Shown: positions 28,168 to 36,981 of the stretch, piece after piece
How positions within the stretch are numbered: the first letter of the stretch is position 1
Layout: each line of letters opens with the position of its first letter
Assembly: GCA_900319855.1 (NCBI GenBank)
Contig: ONQC01000004.1
Location: 62,001 to 126,000, forward strand
Reading direction: 5' to 3'
Length of the DNA stretch: 64,000 nt
Origin: an uncultured Bacteroidales bacterium
GTDB lineage: Bacteria; Bacteroidota; Bacteroidia; Bacteroidales; UBA932
Translations under genes and position numbers: made by a program
The notes under the pieces: generated by a model
Seen by the model: only the letters and a program-made list of their open reading frames with translations
Told to the model about the DNA's origin: nothing
The model's database searches: none

Positions 28168-29469
28168 ATGTTCTTGAAACGGTTATCCCTTTGGGGACTG
28201 GCGGCGCTGCTGTGCATCGCCGCCCATGCCCAACCGACCCGGACCGAACTGCGTGCGCATCCGGACCTGGCAGCCGGAAACTACGCCAACTATCCGCATC
28301 CGACTGAGAATCCAACCCCCGCTCCCGATGGCTATGAGCCGTTCTATATCAGCCACTACGGCCGTCATGGAGCCCGGTACATGACCGGTGACAGTCAGTT
28401 CAGATATGTGATTCCCAAGATGGATACGGCTGCCATGAAGGGCATCCTGACGGATTACGGGAAGGATGTGCTCCGTCGGCTGAACATCGCTGCGGACAAT
28501 GCCCGCGGACGGGCCGGCGACCTGACGGCCCTGGGCGGCCGGCAGCACCGGGCGATCGCCTACCGCATGTTCCGGAACCATCGTTCGCTGCTGGGCCGGC
28601 CGGTCCATGTGGTGGCCAATTCCTCCACCAGCCGGCGCTGCATGATCAGCATGGGCAATTTCTGCCTGGAGCTCAAGGCGCTGAATCCGGACCTTTCCAT
28701 CGACATGGATGCCAGCGAGCATGACATGTACTACATGCTGCCCAACGACAGCATCGTCGTGCCGAAAAACACCCGCGACGGCGAGCTGTACGATGAGCTG
28801 GACGATTTCCGCCACAGGATGCTGAACGGAAGCCACCAGTTCGATACGCTGTTCACCGATCCCGGGCTTGCCCGGACCTTCATCGATCCGTATACCTTCA
28901 CGGACGGATTGTGGAACATCGCGGCCGACATGCAGTGCCTGCCGGAGCTGAACCTGTCGTTCCTGGACCTGTTCGGGATCGACGGGATGATTGACGGGCA
29001 CCGTTCCTACAATGCCAGCTGGTGCCTGTGGGAAGGGCTTATGCCGGGGGCGCGGCCGAGCTATTACCGCATTTACCCGCTGCTGCAGAATTTCCTGGAC
29101 GAGGCGGACAAGATGATCCGCTCCGGGGAGAGCGGCGTGCGGCTGCGTTTCGGCCATGACAGCGTCGTGCTGCCCTTCGCCTATGTGCTGGGCGTGCGCG
29201 AGGCGGTCCATGCCACGGATGACATGGAGCATCTCCACGAGACCTTTTCGCTGTTCCGCCTGATCCCGATGGCTGCCAACGTGCAGTGGATCTTCTACCG
29301 GAAACCGGGCTCGGACGACATCCTGGTGAAGTTCCTGATGAATGAGAGTGAAACGACCATTCCGGTTGCCACGGACTGCTGGCCGTATTACCACTGGAAG
29401 GATGTTTCCACGTATTACCGGGACAAAATCCGCGACGCCAACCTCGTGTATAAAAAAGACGGAAAATGA
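28168..29469 (+). CDS. secreted histidine-type phosphatase (second of three)
   Basis: A 433-aa protein with a Sec signal peptide (about 1-21). ISHYGRHGARY at 61-71 gives the RHG nucleophile His67, and FGHDSVVLPFAYVLG near residue 330 gives the HD motif. The spacing and a shared SSTSRRCMISM segment show that it is a paralogue of the genes on both sides. It starts 3 bp after the fused phosphatase and overlaps the next gene by 4 bp (ATGA). Family members include histidine acid phosphatases, glucose-1-phosphatase and multiple inositol polyphosphate phosphatase. Substrate is not evident. Confidence 0.87.
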   Translation: MFLKRLSLWGLAALLCIAAHAQPTRTELRAHPDLAAGNYANYPHPTENPTPAPDGYEPFYISHYGRHGARYMTGDSQFRYVIPKMDTAAMKGILTDYGKDVLRRLNIAADNARGRAGDLTALGGRQHRAIAYRMFRNHRSLLGRPVHVVANSSTSRRCMISMGNFCLELKALNPDLSIDMDASEHDMYYMLPNDSIVVPKNTRDGELYDELDDFRHRMLNGSHQFDTLFTDPGLARTFIDPYTFTDGLWNIAADMQCLPELNLSFLDLFGIDGMIDGHRSYNASWCLWEGLMPGARPSYYRIYPLLQNFLDEADKMIRSGESGVRLRFGHDSVVLPFAYVLGVREAVHATDDMEHLHETFSLFRLIPMAANVQWIFYRKPGSDDILVKFLMNESETTIPVATDCWPYYHWKDVSTYYRDKIRDANLVYKKDGK

Positions 29470-30737
29470 AACGGATCATTTACCTGGTGCTGCCTGCGAT
29501 CCTGATTTGTACGGCAGCCGGCGCACAGACTACAAAAAAAGAACTTCTCCAGGATCTGGGAAAGACCGGGGCCAGTTATTATGCGTATCCGGGACCGCGA
29601 CAGGCTGTGCTCACGCCGGCACCGGAGGGATATAAGCCGTTCTATATCAGTCATTACGGCCGGCATGGATCACGGTATGTGAGTGATAACAAGTATTATA
29701 CCCGTGCCATTGCGGTCCTGGACAGCGCCGCCCGGCTGGGCCTGCTGACGGAACGGGGCGGGGAAGTCCTGGCCATTCTCCGGACCGGCTATGCGGACGC
29801 CTTCAACCGGGACGGCGACCTGACGGACCTGGGCGCCCGGCAGCACCGGGAGATCGCCCACCGCATGTACGAGCGTTTCCCGGAACTGCTGTCGCAGCCG
29901 CTGAAGGTCGATGCCAAGTCGTCAACGACCCGGCGCTGCATGATCAGCATGTTCAACTTCTGCGGGGAATTACAGGGCTTGAATCCGTGGCTGGAGATCA
30001 AGATGGATGCCAGTTCGCGGGACATGCATTATGTGGTCGGGAACAGTGACATCCACCTGCCCAAAGGGCCCCGGCAGGATGTGTATGAAAGACAGGCCAG
30101 CGCCCTCGGGGATAAGGCGGGCGATTCCCGTCGCCTGATGAAGACCCTGTTCACCGATCCAGGGAAAGTGGCAGGCTTCGTCAAGGGCAGGGACCTGATG
30201 TACAACCTGTACAAAGTCGCCTCGGACCTGCAGAACGTACCGGAACTGAACCTGTCGCTGATGGACCTGTTCACCCGGGACGAGCTTTTCGCCTACTGGA
30301 TGGACGGCAACCTCGACTGGCTGCTGGATTACGGCATGCTTCCCGGTTCCACGCCGGGCTACCTGAAGCGGAAGGAGGTGATGGACAGCATTGTAAGCTA
30401 TGCGGACCGATTCGTTGCCGGCGACCGTCCGGCCGTTTCGCTGCGATTCAGCCACGACAGCGCCGTCCTGCCGCTGGCTTACCTGTTGGGCCTGAAAGAG
30501 GCAATGGGGGCCACCGAGGACGTGGAGAACGTCTATAAGCGCGTCTCCATCGACAAGATCATCCCGATGGGTGCCAATATCCAGCTGGTCTTCTACAAGA
30601 AAGACGGTTCAGACGACGTATTGGTGAAATTCCTGCTGAATGAAAATGAGACATCCGTCCCGGTCCGTACGGACTGTGCGCCGTACTACCATTGGACGGA
30701 TGTCAAGGCATATTGGGAGGAGCGCTACTCGCAGTAG
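29466..30737 (+). CDS. secreted histidine-type phosphatase (third of three)
   Basis: A 423-aa protein with a Sec signal peptide (about 1-21). ISHYGRHGSR at 61-70 holds the nucleophile His67, and SHDSAVLPLAYLLG carries the HD motif. It shares SSTTRRCMISMFNFC with the upstream paralogue. It is the last gene of the GH20-regulator-phosphatase operon. Its 3' end overlaps the convergent GH78 gene by 13 bp, so no room remains for a separate terminator. Confidence 0.87.
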   Translation: MKRIIYLVLPAILICTAAGAQTTKKELLQDLGKTGASYYAYPGPRQAVLTPAPEGYKPFYISHYGRHGSRYVSDNKYYTRAIAVLDSAARLGLLTERGGEVLAILRTGYADAFNRDGDLTDLGARQHREIAHRMYERFPELLSQPLKVDAKSSTTRRCMISMFNFCGELQGLNPWLEIKMDASSRDMHYVVGNSDIHLPKGPRQDVYERQASALGDKAGDSRRLMKTLFTDPGKVAGFVKGRDLMYNLYKVASDLQNVPELNLSLMDLFTRDELFAYWMDGNLDWLLDYGMLPGSTPGYLKRKEVMDSIVSYADRFVAGDRPAVSLRFSHDSAVLPLAYLLGLKEAMGATEDVENVYKRVSIDKIIPMGANIQLVFYKKDGSDDVLVKFLLNENETSVPVRTDCAPYYHWTDVKAYWEERYSQ

Positions 30738-33700
30738 ACGCGTCCGTCCCGGATCCGGAACTGATAGGTTCCGGAAGTCAGTTCATAAACAACGGTATCA
30801 AGACCATTTCGGACGGCGCTGCCTTTGCAGGTGGCGCCGTTCCCATTTTCTCCCTTGGCGTTGACCGGGAGATAGAGGGTCGCCGTGGTGTTGGCCGGGA
30901 CCGTGCAGCGGTAGGAGGTCATGACGCCTTTTTCGGCGGTCCAGGCGCTCTCGATCCGGCCGTAATGGGAGTCGTAGCTGCCTTCCAGGGCCGTGAAGAG
31001 GCCGCCGCAGGAAGGCTGGAGCACGAAGTGCTTGTATCCGGCGGCACCGTTGCCATGGTCGGTCGTGATGCCCAGCTGGAATTCATACATCCACTGCCCG
31101 ACGGCGCCGAGGGCGAAATGGTTGAAGGAGTTCATGCTGTTCTGGTTGGGCTCGGAGAAGGCCGTATCCAGCGAATTCCAGCGCTCCCAGACGGAGGTGG
31201 CACCCTTGGTGACGGGATAGAACCAGGAGGCGAATTCCGTGTTGGAAATCATCCGGTAGGCGGTTTCGTTCTGGCCGGCACGGCTCAGGGCCGGGAGGAT
31301 GTTTGGGGTCCCGGAGAAACCGGTGGTGATGGTGTAGGGCTTGAAATTGAAGTCGGTGTTGCCGGAACCGAGCACGCCGAAGGCGCTGGTCTGGTCATTT
31401 TGCAGGTTCTTCTGGGCTTCCTGCTCTTCCTTCGTGGGACCGCTTTCCGCCGGGCGGGCGGCCAGGGCGGCGAGATGCTGCTCGGCGCGTTGCTTGTTAT
31501 CGGCGTTGAATACGTTGAAGTTCAACGGGGTGGCATAGGAGGCCTGGGTGTGTACGGTCTTTCCGGTAGCCGGATCGACGTAGGCTTGGTTCCATTCTTC
31601 GACCGCCCTGTCATGCCGCTCCTGCAGGATTGCGGCATAATCGTCTTTTCCGATGGCTGTCGCCATGCGGGCGGTGACTTCCATCATGTAGATGTAGATG
31701 GCGTTATTGACCAGGTCCGGCGGGGTGCGGTTGTCCAGGGCGAGGTGGTCGGCCAGTCCGCTGGCTTTGGTGGAGAGGGCCGGATGGTCCGGATTGGCAT
31801 AGAAGGCCATGCCGTTCAGCCAGTCCATCATGGCTTCAATGTTTTCCTCAATAACTTGTGTATCACCGTATTGGTTGTACAGCTGCCAGGGGACCATGCA
31901 GACAGCGGCGCTCCAGGTCGTGCCGTTGGCGAAGGTCGGGTCGTCGGTCTTGTTGTAAGTCGGGACGGTGGATCCGATGCCGCCGGGGACTTCCCGGTCG
32001 TTGCCGATGCCCTGGTCTGCACGGAGGGCGACCATCCATTGGCGGAAGAAATTCCGCACGTCGGCGCTGTAAATGCCGGTGCGGGCATAGGCCTGGGCGT
32101 CTCCGGTCCAGCCCATGCGCTCGTTGCGCTGCGGGCAATCGGTCGGGATGGTCAGGAAATTGCCCAGCTGGCTGCGCTGGATGTTCTGGAACAATTGATT
32201 GACGAGCATTCCGGTTTTATTGCCATCGGACGTGGTGGCCTGGTAACGGCCGGTCGGAATTTCCGATGAGGACAGGACGATGCCTTTGATGTTTTCCTTG
32301 GGCAGGGCGCCTTCATGGGAAGGAATATACACCTGGATATACTGGTAGCCGCGGAAGGTCTTGGACGGACGGATGGTGACCGGCCCGCTGCCGGCAGCGG
32401 TATAGAAATCGGCGTCCAGGGCAGCCCGGTTGGTCTCGTAGAGGATGTGCCCGGCGACGTTCCGGCCTTTCTTGCCGAAACGGTCCACATATTCCTTGCT
32501 GTCCCCTTTCAGGCCGGGGTAGAGCTGCTCGCCATAGGTGAGGATGACGGTGTCGCCTTCTTTGAGCCAGCCGGCGGGAATCGTGATTTCCGGGACGCCG
32601 ACCATGTTGACGCCCATGTCGTAGATGTGGGTGTGCGGATCGGAGACCGGCATCAGCCGCCGGGCGGTCAGGATCTCGCGAACCTTCACCGGCTCGTCGT
32701 ACCGGGCGACGATGTCAAAGTCGATCCAGTCACGTTTTTCGATGGTTTCAGCGGCCTTCCAGGCGCTGTCGTCAAAGCCGGGCTCCGCCCAGCCTTTCAG
32801 CTCCTTGCGGGCGTCATAGCGCTCTCCCTGGAAGAAACTGCCCAGGCGGATCGGACCGTCCTTGAAGGTCTTCCAGGCATCGGGGCGGGTAAGGATTTCT
32901 TCTTTGGTCCCGTCTTCGTAGGTGATGACCAGCCGGGCGAGGAGGGCGGTATAGTCGCCGAAGAAGTTGAAATTCGAGGTAGTGAAGGTCATGTAGCCGG
33001 TGTACCAGCCGCCGGCGAGTTCGGCGCCGATGACATTGGCGCCCTGCCGGACCAGGCCGGTGACGTCGTATTTGAGGTAACACATCGTTTCCCGGTATTG
33101 GCTGTCGCCGGGGATGAACCAGTCTTCGCTGACGGGCTGGCCATTGAGGTAGAGGTTCGCGATACCCATGGCGGAGGCATACAGACGGGCGGATTTCACG
33201 GCTTTGGCGGCCTGGAATTCCGTACGGAGCAGGGTCTCGGCCCCATGGGACGGATCGGCCCAGGTCCGGATCTCCCGAGCGCCGTTGTTGGAGGCGATGA
33301 TCCGGTCCCCATCAATGCGTATGCCGGGTTTTCCTTCGAAAAGGCCGTATCGGTCCGCATCGAAGACCACCCGGTCAATGCTTTGCCCGGCGTTGAGGAT
33401 CTGATAGTGGCTGAATTCAACCTCGGATCCCGGTGCAATGGCGAAACCAACGCTGGCCAGATTGGGGAAGGACGGGAAATTGCCGCCGCTTCCGATTTTG
33501 TTGAGGGTGATCCGGGAAGCACGGGTCCCGCCGCCCATCATGCCCACGGAGAAGGCTCCGCCGCCGAAACCGCCGCGGCCCCGGGCGGGGGCGGCCATGA
33601 GGTCTTTTCCGTCAATGCGGAAACTGATGTCGCCGACTTCGACGTGGATCTCGAGCGTATGGACGGGGCCGGCAGACAGTATCTGCTCCAGATTGTTCTC

Positions 33701-34393
33701 GGGATAGGTCTCTTTGTTAATGACGGCCATGGGGGTGTTCGCTTTGTCTTCCGGGAAATACCCGACACGGTAGATGCGCAGTTCGGGCATGGCCGGTTGG
33801 AGGACGACCTTGATATAGGACTCCTTGCCGGCGATGCCGTATCCGTTCATGAAGGCGTTCTGCAGCCGGAAATCATCTGCGCCCAGGATAAGGGCGGCTT
33901 CGTCCCCCTGGAGGATCCGGAATTCCGTCGCGATGTCGAAAATGCTCTGCGAGGCGGCATCCAGGGTGAGTTCCTTGGAACCGATCCAGCCTGCGCCTTT
34001 CCAGGCGGACTGGCGGGGATTCATCAGGCCGGTTTCGAAACGGGTCTCCGCTTCATGGACGGCGCCGTCCTTGTCCCAGACCTGCAGGGCGACGCCATAG
34101 CCCTTTTCAGGCTGGAGTGCGACGCCGCGGTAGGGGATGCCGTCGGAACGGCCGTCCGTGACTTTCCCGGAGTCCCAGAGCGTGCTGCCGTCGCTGTCCC
34201 GGGTGACGGTCAGGCGGTAAGCGGTCTGGCATTGTCCTTTTTCGGCAGATTCCATTTTCCAACTGAAGACGGGGTGCCGGTCTTCAACGGCGAGGGGCCG
34301 GTCGGCGTGCTGGACTTTCAGGTCTGTGATGCGGGTTTGGGCGGAGACTGACAAAGCGATCAGGAGCCCCAGGAGGGAAAGGAGCCGTTTCAT
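30725..34393 (-). CDS. GH78 alpha-L-rhamnosidase
   Basis: A 1222-aa secreted protein (signal peptide 1-18). An N-terminal Fn3-like domain (about 20-120) is followed by an inserted beta domain (about 140-330) with a Gly-rich loop (GRGGFGGGAF), then the rhamnosidase N domain (about 390-560), a concanavalin-like domain, and the (alpha/alpha)6 barrel (about 700-1090). The barrel carries the GH78 motif DCPQRNERMGWTGD with D752, E758 and D765; the C-terminal beta domain follows. It removes terminal alpha-L-rhamnose from plant or bacterial glycans. The released rhamnose would feed the rhaB-rhaA-rhaT-rhaD operon 6.5 kb away. It is convergent with the phosphatase operon and has its own promoter. Confidence 0.92.
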   Translation of the reverse strand: MKRLLSLLGLLIALSVSAQTRITDLKVQHADRPLAVEDRHPVFSWKMESAEKGQCQTAYRLTVTRDSDGSTLWDSGKVTDGRSDGIPYRGVALQPEKGYGVALQVWDKDGAVHEAETRFETGLMNPRQSAWKGAGWIGSKELTLDAASQSIFDIATEFRILQGDEAALILGADDFRLQNAFMNGYGIAGKESYIKVVLQPAMPELRIYRVGYFPEDKANTPMAVINKETYPENNLEQILSAGPVHTLEIHVEVGDISFRIDGKDLMAAPARGRGGFGGGAFSVGMMGGGTRASRITLNKIGSGGNFPSFPNLASVGFAIAPGSEVEFSHYQILNAGQSIDRVVFDADRYGLFEGKPGIRIDGDRIIASNNGAREIRTWADPSHGAETLLRTEFQAAKAVKSARLYASAMGIANLYLNGQPVSEDWFIPGDSQYRETMCYLKYDVTGLVRQGANVIGAELAGGWYTGYMTFTTSNFNFFGDYTALLARLVITYEDGTKEEILTRPDAWKTFKDGPIRLGSFFQGERYDARKELKGWAEPGFDDSAWKAAETIEKRDWIDFDIVARYDEPVKVREILTARRLMPVSDPHTHIYDMGVNMVGVPEITIPAGWLKEGDTVILTYGEQLYPGLKGDSKEYVDRFGKKGRNVAGHILYETNRAALDADFYTAAGSGPVTIRPSKTFRGYQYIQVYIPSHEGALPKENIKGIVLSSSEIPTGRYQATTSDGNKTGMLVNQLFQNIQRSQLGNFLTIPTDCPQRNERMGWTGDAQAYARTGIYSADVRNFFRQWMVALRADQGIGNDREVPGGIGSTVPTYNKTDDPTFANGTTWSAAVCMVPWQLYNQYGDTQVIEENIEAMMDWLNGMAFYANPDHPALSTKASGLADHLALDNRTPPDLVNNAIYIYMMEVTARMATAIGKDDYAAILQERHDRAVEEWNQAYVDPATGKTVHTQASYATPLNFNVFNADNKQRAEQHLAALAARPAESGPTKEEQEAQKNLQNDQTSAFGVLGSGNTDFNFKPYTITTGFSGTPNILPALSRAGQNETAYRMISNTEFASWFYPVTKGATSVWERWNSLDTAFSEPNQNSMNSFNHFALGAVGQWMYEFQLGITTDHGNGAAGYKHFVLQPSCGGLFTALEGSYDSHYGRIESAWTAEKGVMTSYRCTVPANTTATLYLPVNAKGENGNGATCKGSAVRNGLDTVVYELTSGTYQFRIRDGRVYCE

Positions 34394-34416
34394 GAAGCAT
34401 GTTTTGTTAGGTTACG

Positions 34417-34424
34417 CAAAAATA
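34417..34424 (-). promoter_or_regulatory. promoter of the GH78 gene
   Basis: The minus strand reads TATTTTTG (rc of 34417-34424), a perfect -7 element 24 bp from the start codon. TTG (rc of 34445-34447) lies 20 bp upstream as a -33 element. The -7 element continues into TTTGCGTAAC, the same word as the 22.9 kb operator repeats. Confidence 0.55.
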
Positions 34425-34472
34425 AGGAATTGCAACCGCATCTGCAACAGTACATTTTCCCATGGATTTCCT

Positions 34473-34480
34473 TATCTTTG
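34473..34480 (+). promoter_or_regulatory. -7 element upstream of the orphan gene
   Basis: TATCTTTG is a perfect TAnnTTTG element ending 5 bp before the chosen ATG at 34486. The expected start of transcription therefore falls at or next to the start codon, which would give a leaderless mRNA. Confidence 0.5.
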
Positions 34481-34485
34481 TATCC

Positions 34486-35142
34486 ATGGCATCTCTTCGG
34501 AAATACGGAACCTGCTTCTTCGAGCAATATGCACAGATCGCCCTGTCTGCGCTGCTGGGACATGATTTCGACGACCTGGTCAACCGGGACCGACCGGACC
34601 TCCAGTCCCCGGACGGGAAACGGGTCGGCATCGAGGTGACCCGGGCGATGGAGGAGAGCAAGTCTGCGGCGGGCGCCTTGCTGAAGGATGTGGCGGGAAT
34701 GACTCCCGCGGTGGACGAAGAGGACCTGGAGACGGTCTTGGAGAACGGTTATTCCTATGGCCTGCAGGCAGACCGGGTCGGCCAGAAGGAACTGCGCTAC
34801 TGGTCGATGGCCCTTCCGCTGCGCCGGATCATCGCCAGCAAGGTCAATAAATGCGGCGGCGGACTCTATGGCCGTTTCGACCGGATGGGATTGTTTGTTT
34901 TCTGCAAAGATTCCGTCACGGACATGGAAGTCATCAAGACCCTGCATTATACGATGAATCTCCAGAAGTATCTGGAGATCTGTTACAATCGTCTGTATCT
35001 GGCGGAAGCCGGAAACCTGTATGTCTGCAACCTGGACGACGGGCTTTCCGAATCCGCCCGGCTGATCAAACTGCCGATTACACAGCAGCAGCGCCGGGAT
35101 TTCTACCTGGAAGCGGTGCGCCGCCAATATCAGGGACGCTAG
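34486..35142 (+). CDS. uncharacterised protein, possible PD-(D/E)XK-like fold
   Basis: A 218-aa cytoplasmic protein that I do not recognise. An upstream in-frame ATG (34462) lies on the promoter, so ATG 34486 is preferred. RDRPDLQSPDGKRVGIEVT near the N-terminus has the Asp...Glu-x-hydrophobic pattern of PD-(D/E)XK nucleases, but the lysine is replaced (EVT), so nuclease activity is only a guess. The middle is helical and basic. There is no signal peptide or membrane segment. It is alone, convergent with the DUF4491 gene by 10 bp. Confidence 0.7.
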   Translation: MASLRKYGTCFFEQYAQIALSALLGHDFDDLVNRDRPDLQSPDGKRVGIEVTRAMEESKSAAGALLKDVAGMTPAVDEEDLETVLENGYSYGLQADRVGQKELRYWSMALPLRRIIASKVNKCGGGLYGRFDRMGLFVFCKDSVTDMEVIKTLHYTMNLQKYLEICYNRLYLAEAGNLYVCNLDDGLSESARLIKLPITQQQRRDFYLEAVRRQYQGR

Positions 35143-35152
35143 TCCCGTTCCA

Positions 35153-35524
35153 TCAGCCGTTCGTCTTTTCTTTCAAGTTCTTGTGGCTGGGATGCCGGTT
35201 CAGCTTGTCGCCCAGTTCCCGGCGCCGTCTTTCATAATAGTCGTGACGGGCCGGATTCTCGGGGAACCAGCCGCGCAGTACGCGCATTTCCTGGGCGAGG
35301 ATTTCGTGGATGCCCCAGAGGCAGGAAAAAGCGGCGGCACCGACGATGGTCGAGACCACGGTATTGGGAATGAACAGGGAAAGGGCGCAGAAACCAAGGC
35401 CTGCGGCCAGCAGGACCCACCAGCTTTTCTTGCCCCAGTGGTATTCCATCTTGATGACGATGGGGTGGCAGATGCCTATGATGAGGAACACGGCGGCTCC
35501 GACGAGGATTCCATTGAAATTCAT
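35153..35524 (-). CDS. DUF4491 membrane protein
   Basis: A 123-aa protein with about three hydrophobic segments (5-25, 35-53 and 57-77), followed by a basic cytoplasmic tail. WGIHEILAQEMRVLRGWFPENP is the family hallmark of DUF4491, small inner-membrane proteins common in gut Bacteroidota and Firmicutes with no known function. The length is normal for the family. It is 55 bp downstream of the metallophosphoesterase stop on the same strand and may share its transcript. Confidence 0.8.
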   Translation of the reverse strand: MNFNGILVGAAVFLIIGICHPIVIKMEYHWGKKSWWVLLAAGLGFCALSLFIPNTVVSTIVGAAAFSCLWGIHEILAQEMRVLRGWFPENPARHDYYERRRRELGDKLNRHPSHKNLKEKTNG

Positions 35525-35579
35525 GTAGATTCCGTTTTTGCGGACACAAAAATAGGGATTCCTTCGGCTTCCTGCAAGT

Positions 35580-36659
35580 TTAGTTGTGCAGGGTCAGGAC
35601 GACGTACTCCGACCGGGTCCCGATCCGGAATTTTCCGCCCCAGAGTCCGAGACCGGAACTGACGTAGTAGCGGGTGTCTCCTTTTTGGTAAGGGCCGTAG
35701 GCTTTTTCGAACATGGCATCGGTGATCCAGTTCCCGGGCCAGATCTGGCCGTGGTGGGTATGGCCGCTGAACTGGAAGTCGATGCCGCACTGTTCGGCTT
35801 CTTCGAGGTGGTAGGGCTGGTGGTCCAGCAGGATGGTGAAGAGGCTGTCCGCAGCGGTCAGATCCTGGAGACTTTTGCGGGCCCGGTTGCTCCGGTCGTC
35901 GCGGCCGATGATGCGGAGGCCGTCCGCAACGGCTGCGGAATCCCTGAGCAGCGTAATCCCAGCATCGGCGTAGAACCGCTCCGAGCCTTCTTCTCCGGAG
36001 ATGTATTCGTGGTTGCCCAGGCAGGCGAATACCGGCGCCTCGATGGCCCGGAAGGATTCGTCGTAGTGCCAGGCGCGGACGGGCCGCAGGTCCCGGTCGA
36101 TGATGTCTCCGGCAACCAGCACCAGGTCGGGGTGCTCGGCGTTGATCAGCCGTACCCAGCGGTCCAGCTCCTTTTTGCGGTTGTGGTAGCCGACGTGCAG
36201 GTCGCTGGCCAGGACGATCCGGACCGGTTTTTCCAGCGGTTTTTCCGTCTGGATGTCAAGGGCCTCCCGGTATTTATGGTGATAGTGCAAGTTTCCGTAT
36301 GTCAGCAGGATGACCAGGGCGCCGAGCACGGTGGCGGTGCCGGTCCAGGAGTCTTTCAGGAAGGCGGCGGGGACAAGATGGCACACATTCCCGACGGTCA
36401 GGAGGAGGAAGAAAAACAGCGTGTAGACGAAGAAGATCATCCACGAGGTGCTGATTTCATAGGTGGCTGCCGTAAGCGGCAACGGCATCCGGTCGCCCCA
36501 TTTGAAATACACGAAAATGCCGAGGAAGGCTGCGACATACAGCGCGGCGGCCAGCGTTTTGCCCAGGATGGAAAACGGCAGGATCCGCCACCAGCACCAG
36601 GTCGTGTAGGCGATGCTCGCCAGGACAAATAGGAAAGTCAGGATCATACGGTTTCTCAT
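35580..36659 (-). CDS. membrane-anchored calcineurin-like metallophosphoesterase
   Basis: A 359-aa protein counted from ATG 36657-36659; a TTG-started extension to 36680 would cover the promoter. Four predicted transmembrane segments (about 5-25, 32-52, 70-95 and 106-122) precede the phosphoesterase domain. The metal-binding motifs are in order: ASDLHVGYHN (D153, H155), AGDIIDRD (D185), GNHE (215-218) and GHTHHGQIW (299-305). This resembles the YkuE/YpbG group of membrane-linked metallophosphoesterases. Substrate is unknown; homologues act on lipid or nucleotide phosphates. There is no link to the glycan loci beyond proximity. Confidence 0.87.
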   Translation of the reverse strand: MRNRMILTFLFVLASIAYTTWCWWRILPFSILGKTLAAALYVAAFLGIFVYFKWGDRMPLPLTAATYEISTSWMIFFVYTLFFFLLLTVGNVCHLVPAAFLKDSWTGTATVLGALVILLTYGNLHYHHKYREALDIQTEKPLEKPVRIVLASDLHVGYHNRKKELDRWVRLINAEHPDLVLVAGDIIDRDLRPVRAWHYDESFRAIEAPVFACLGNHEYISGEEGSERFYADAGITLLRDSAAVADGLRIIGRDDRSNRARKSLQDLTAADSLFTILLDHQPYHLEEAEQCGIDFQFSGHTHHGQIWPGNWITDAMFEKAYGPYQKGDTRYYVSSGLGLWGGKFRIGTRSEYVVLTLHN

Positions 36660-36981
36660 ACTGCAGTTTCGGACGCGCAAAGATAATCATTTTCTTTCAC
36701 TCTCCCTGCCCGGTCCGGCCCGGCGCTTGCTCTCCGCCGGCAGCCCTGGATCGCTCCTTCCCTCGAACGGGTGTAAAGAGGGCCTTGATTCAGCGATTTT
36801 GCCCCGTAGGGTCGGTGCCCATGTGGCCCTGGGTGCAAAATGATGCTTCCGGAAGCGGAAACGCCCCCGCGGTAAAGAAACCGGAGAATTGGAAAAAGAA
36901 ACGGAAAAAAGGGAAAGGAGGACGGCTCGGTTTCTGCTGACATTTGTATTGTTCCGACAGCACAACAACAATTCAAAAGAT
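36660..36981. other. 322-bp divergent intergenic region with promoter and inverted repeat
   Basis: This stretch lies between the divergent metallophosphoesterase and flavodoxin-ferredoxin genes. Next to the first gene is a minus-strand TATCTTTG (36678-36685), a perfect -7 element 19 bp from its start. In the middle, ATTTTGCCCC (36796-36805) and GGGTGCAAAAT (36831-36841) form an imperfect inverted repeat with a GC-rich interior that may fold as RNA. I found no convincing TAnnTTTG for the plus-strand gene; the nearest is ACATTTGTATTG near 36939-36950. No coding region is evident. Confidence 0.5.
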
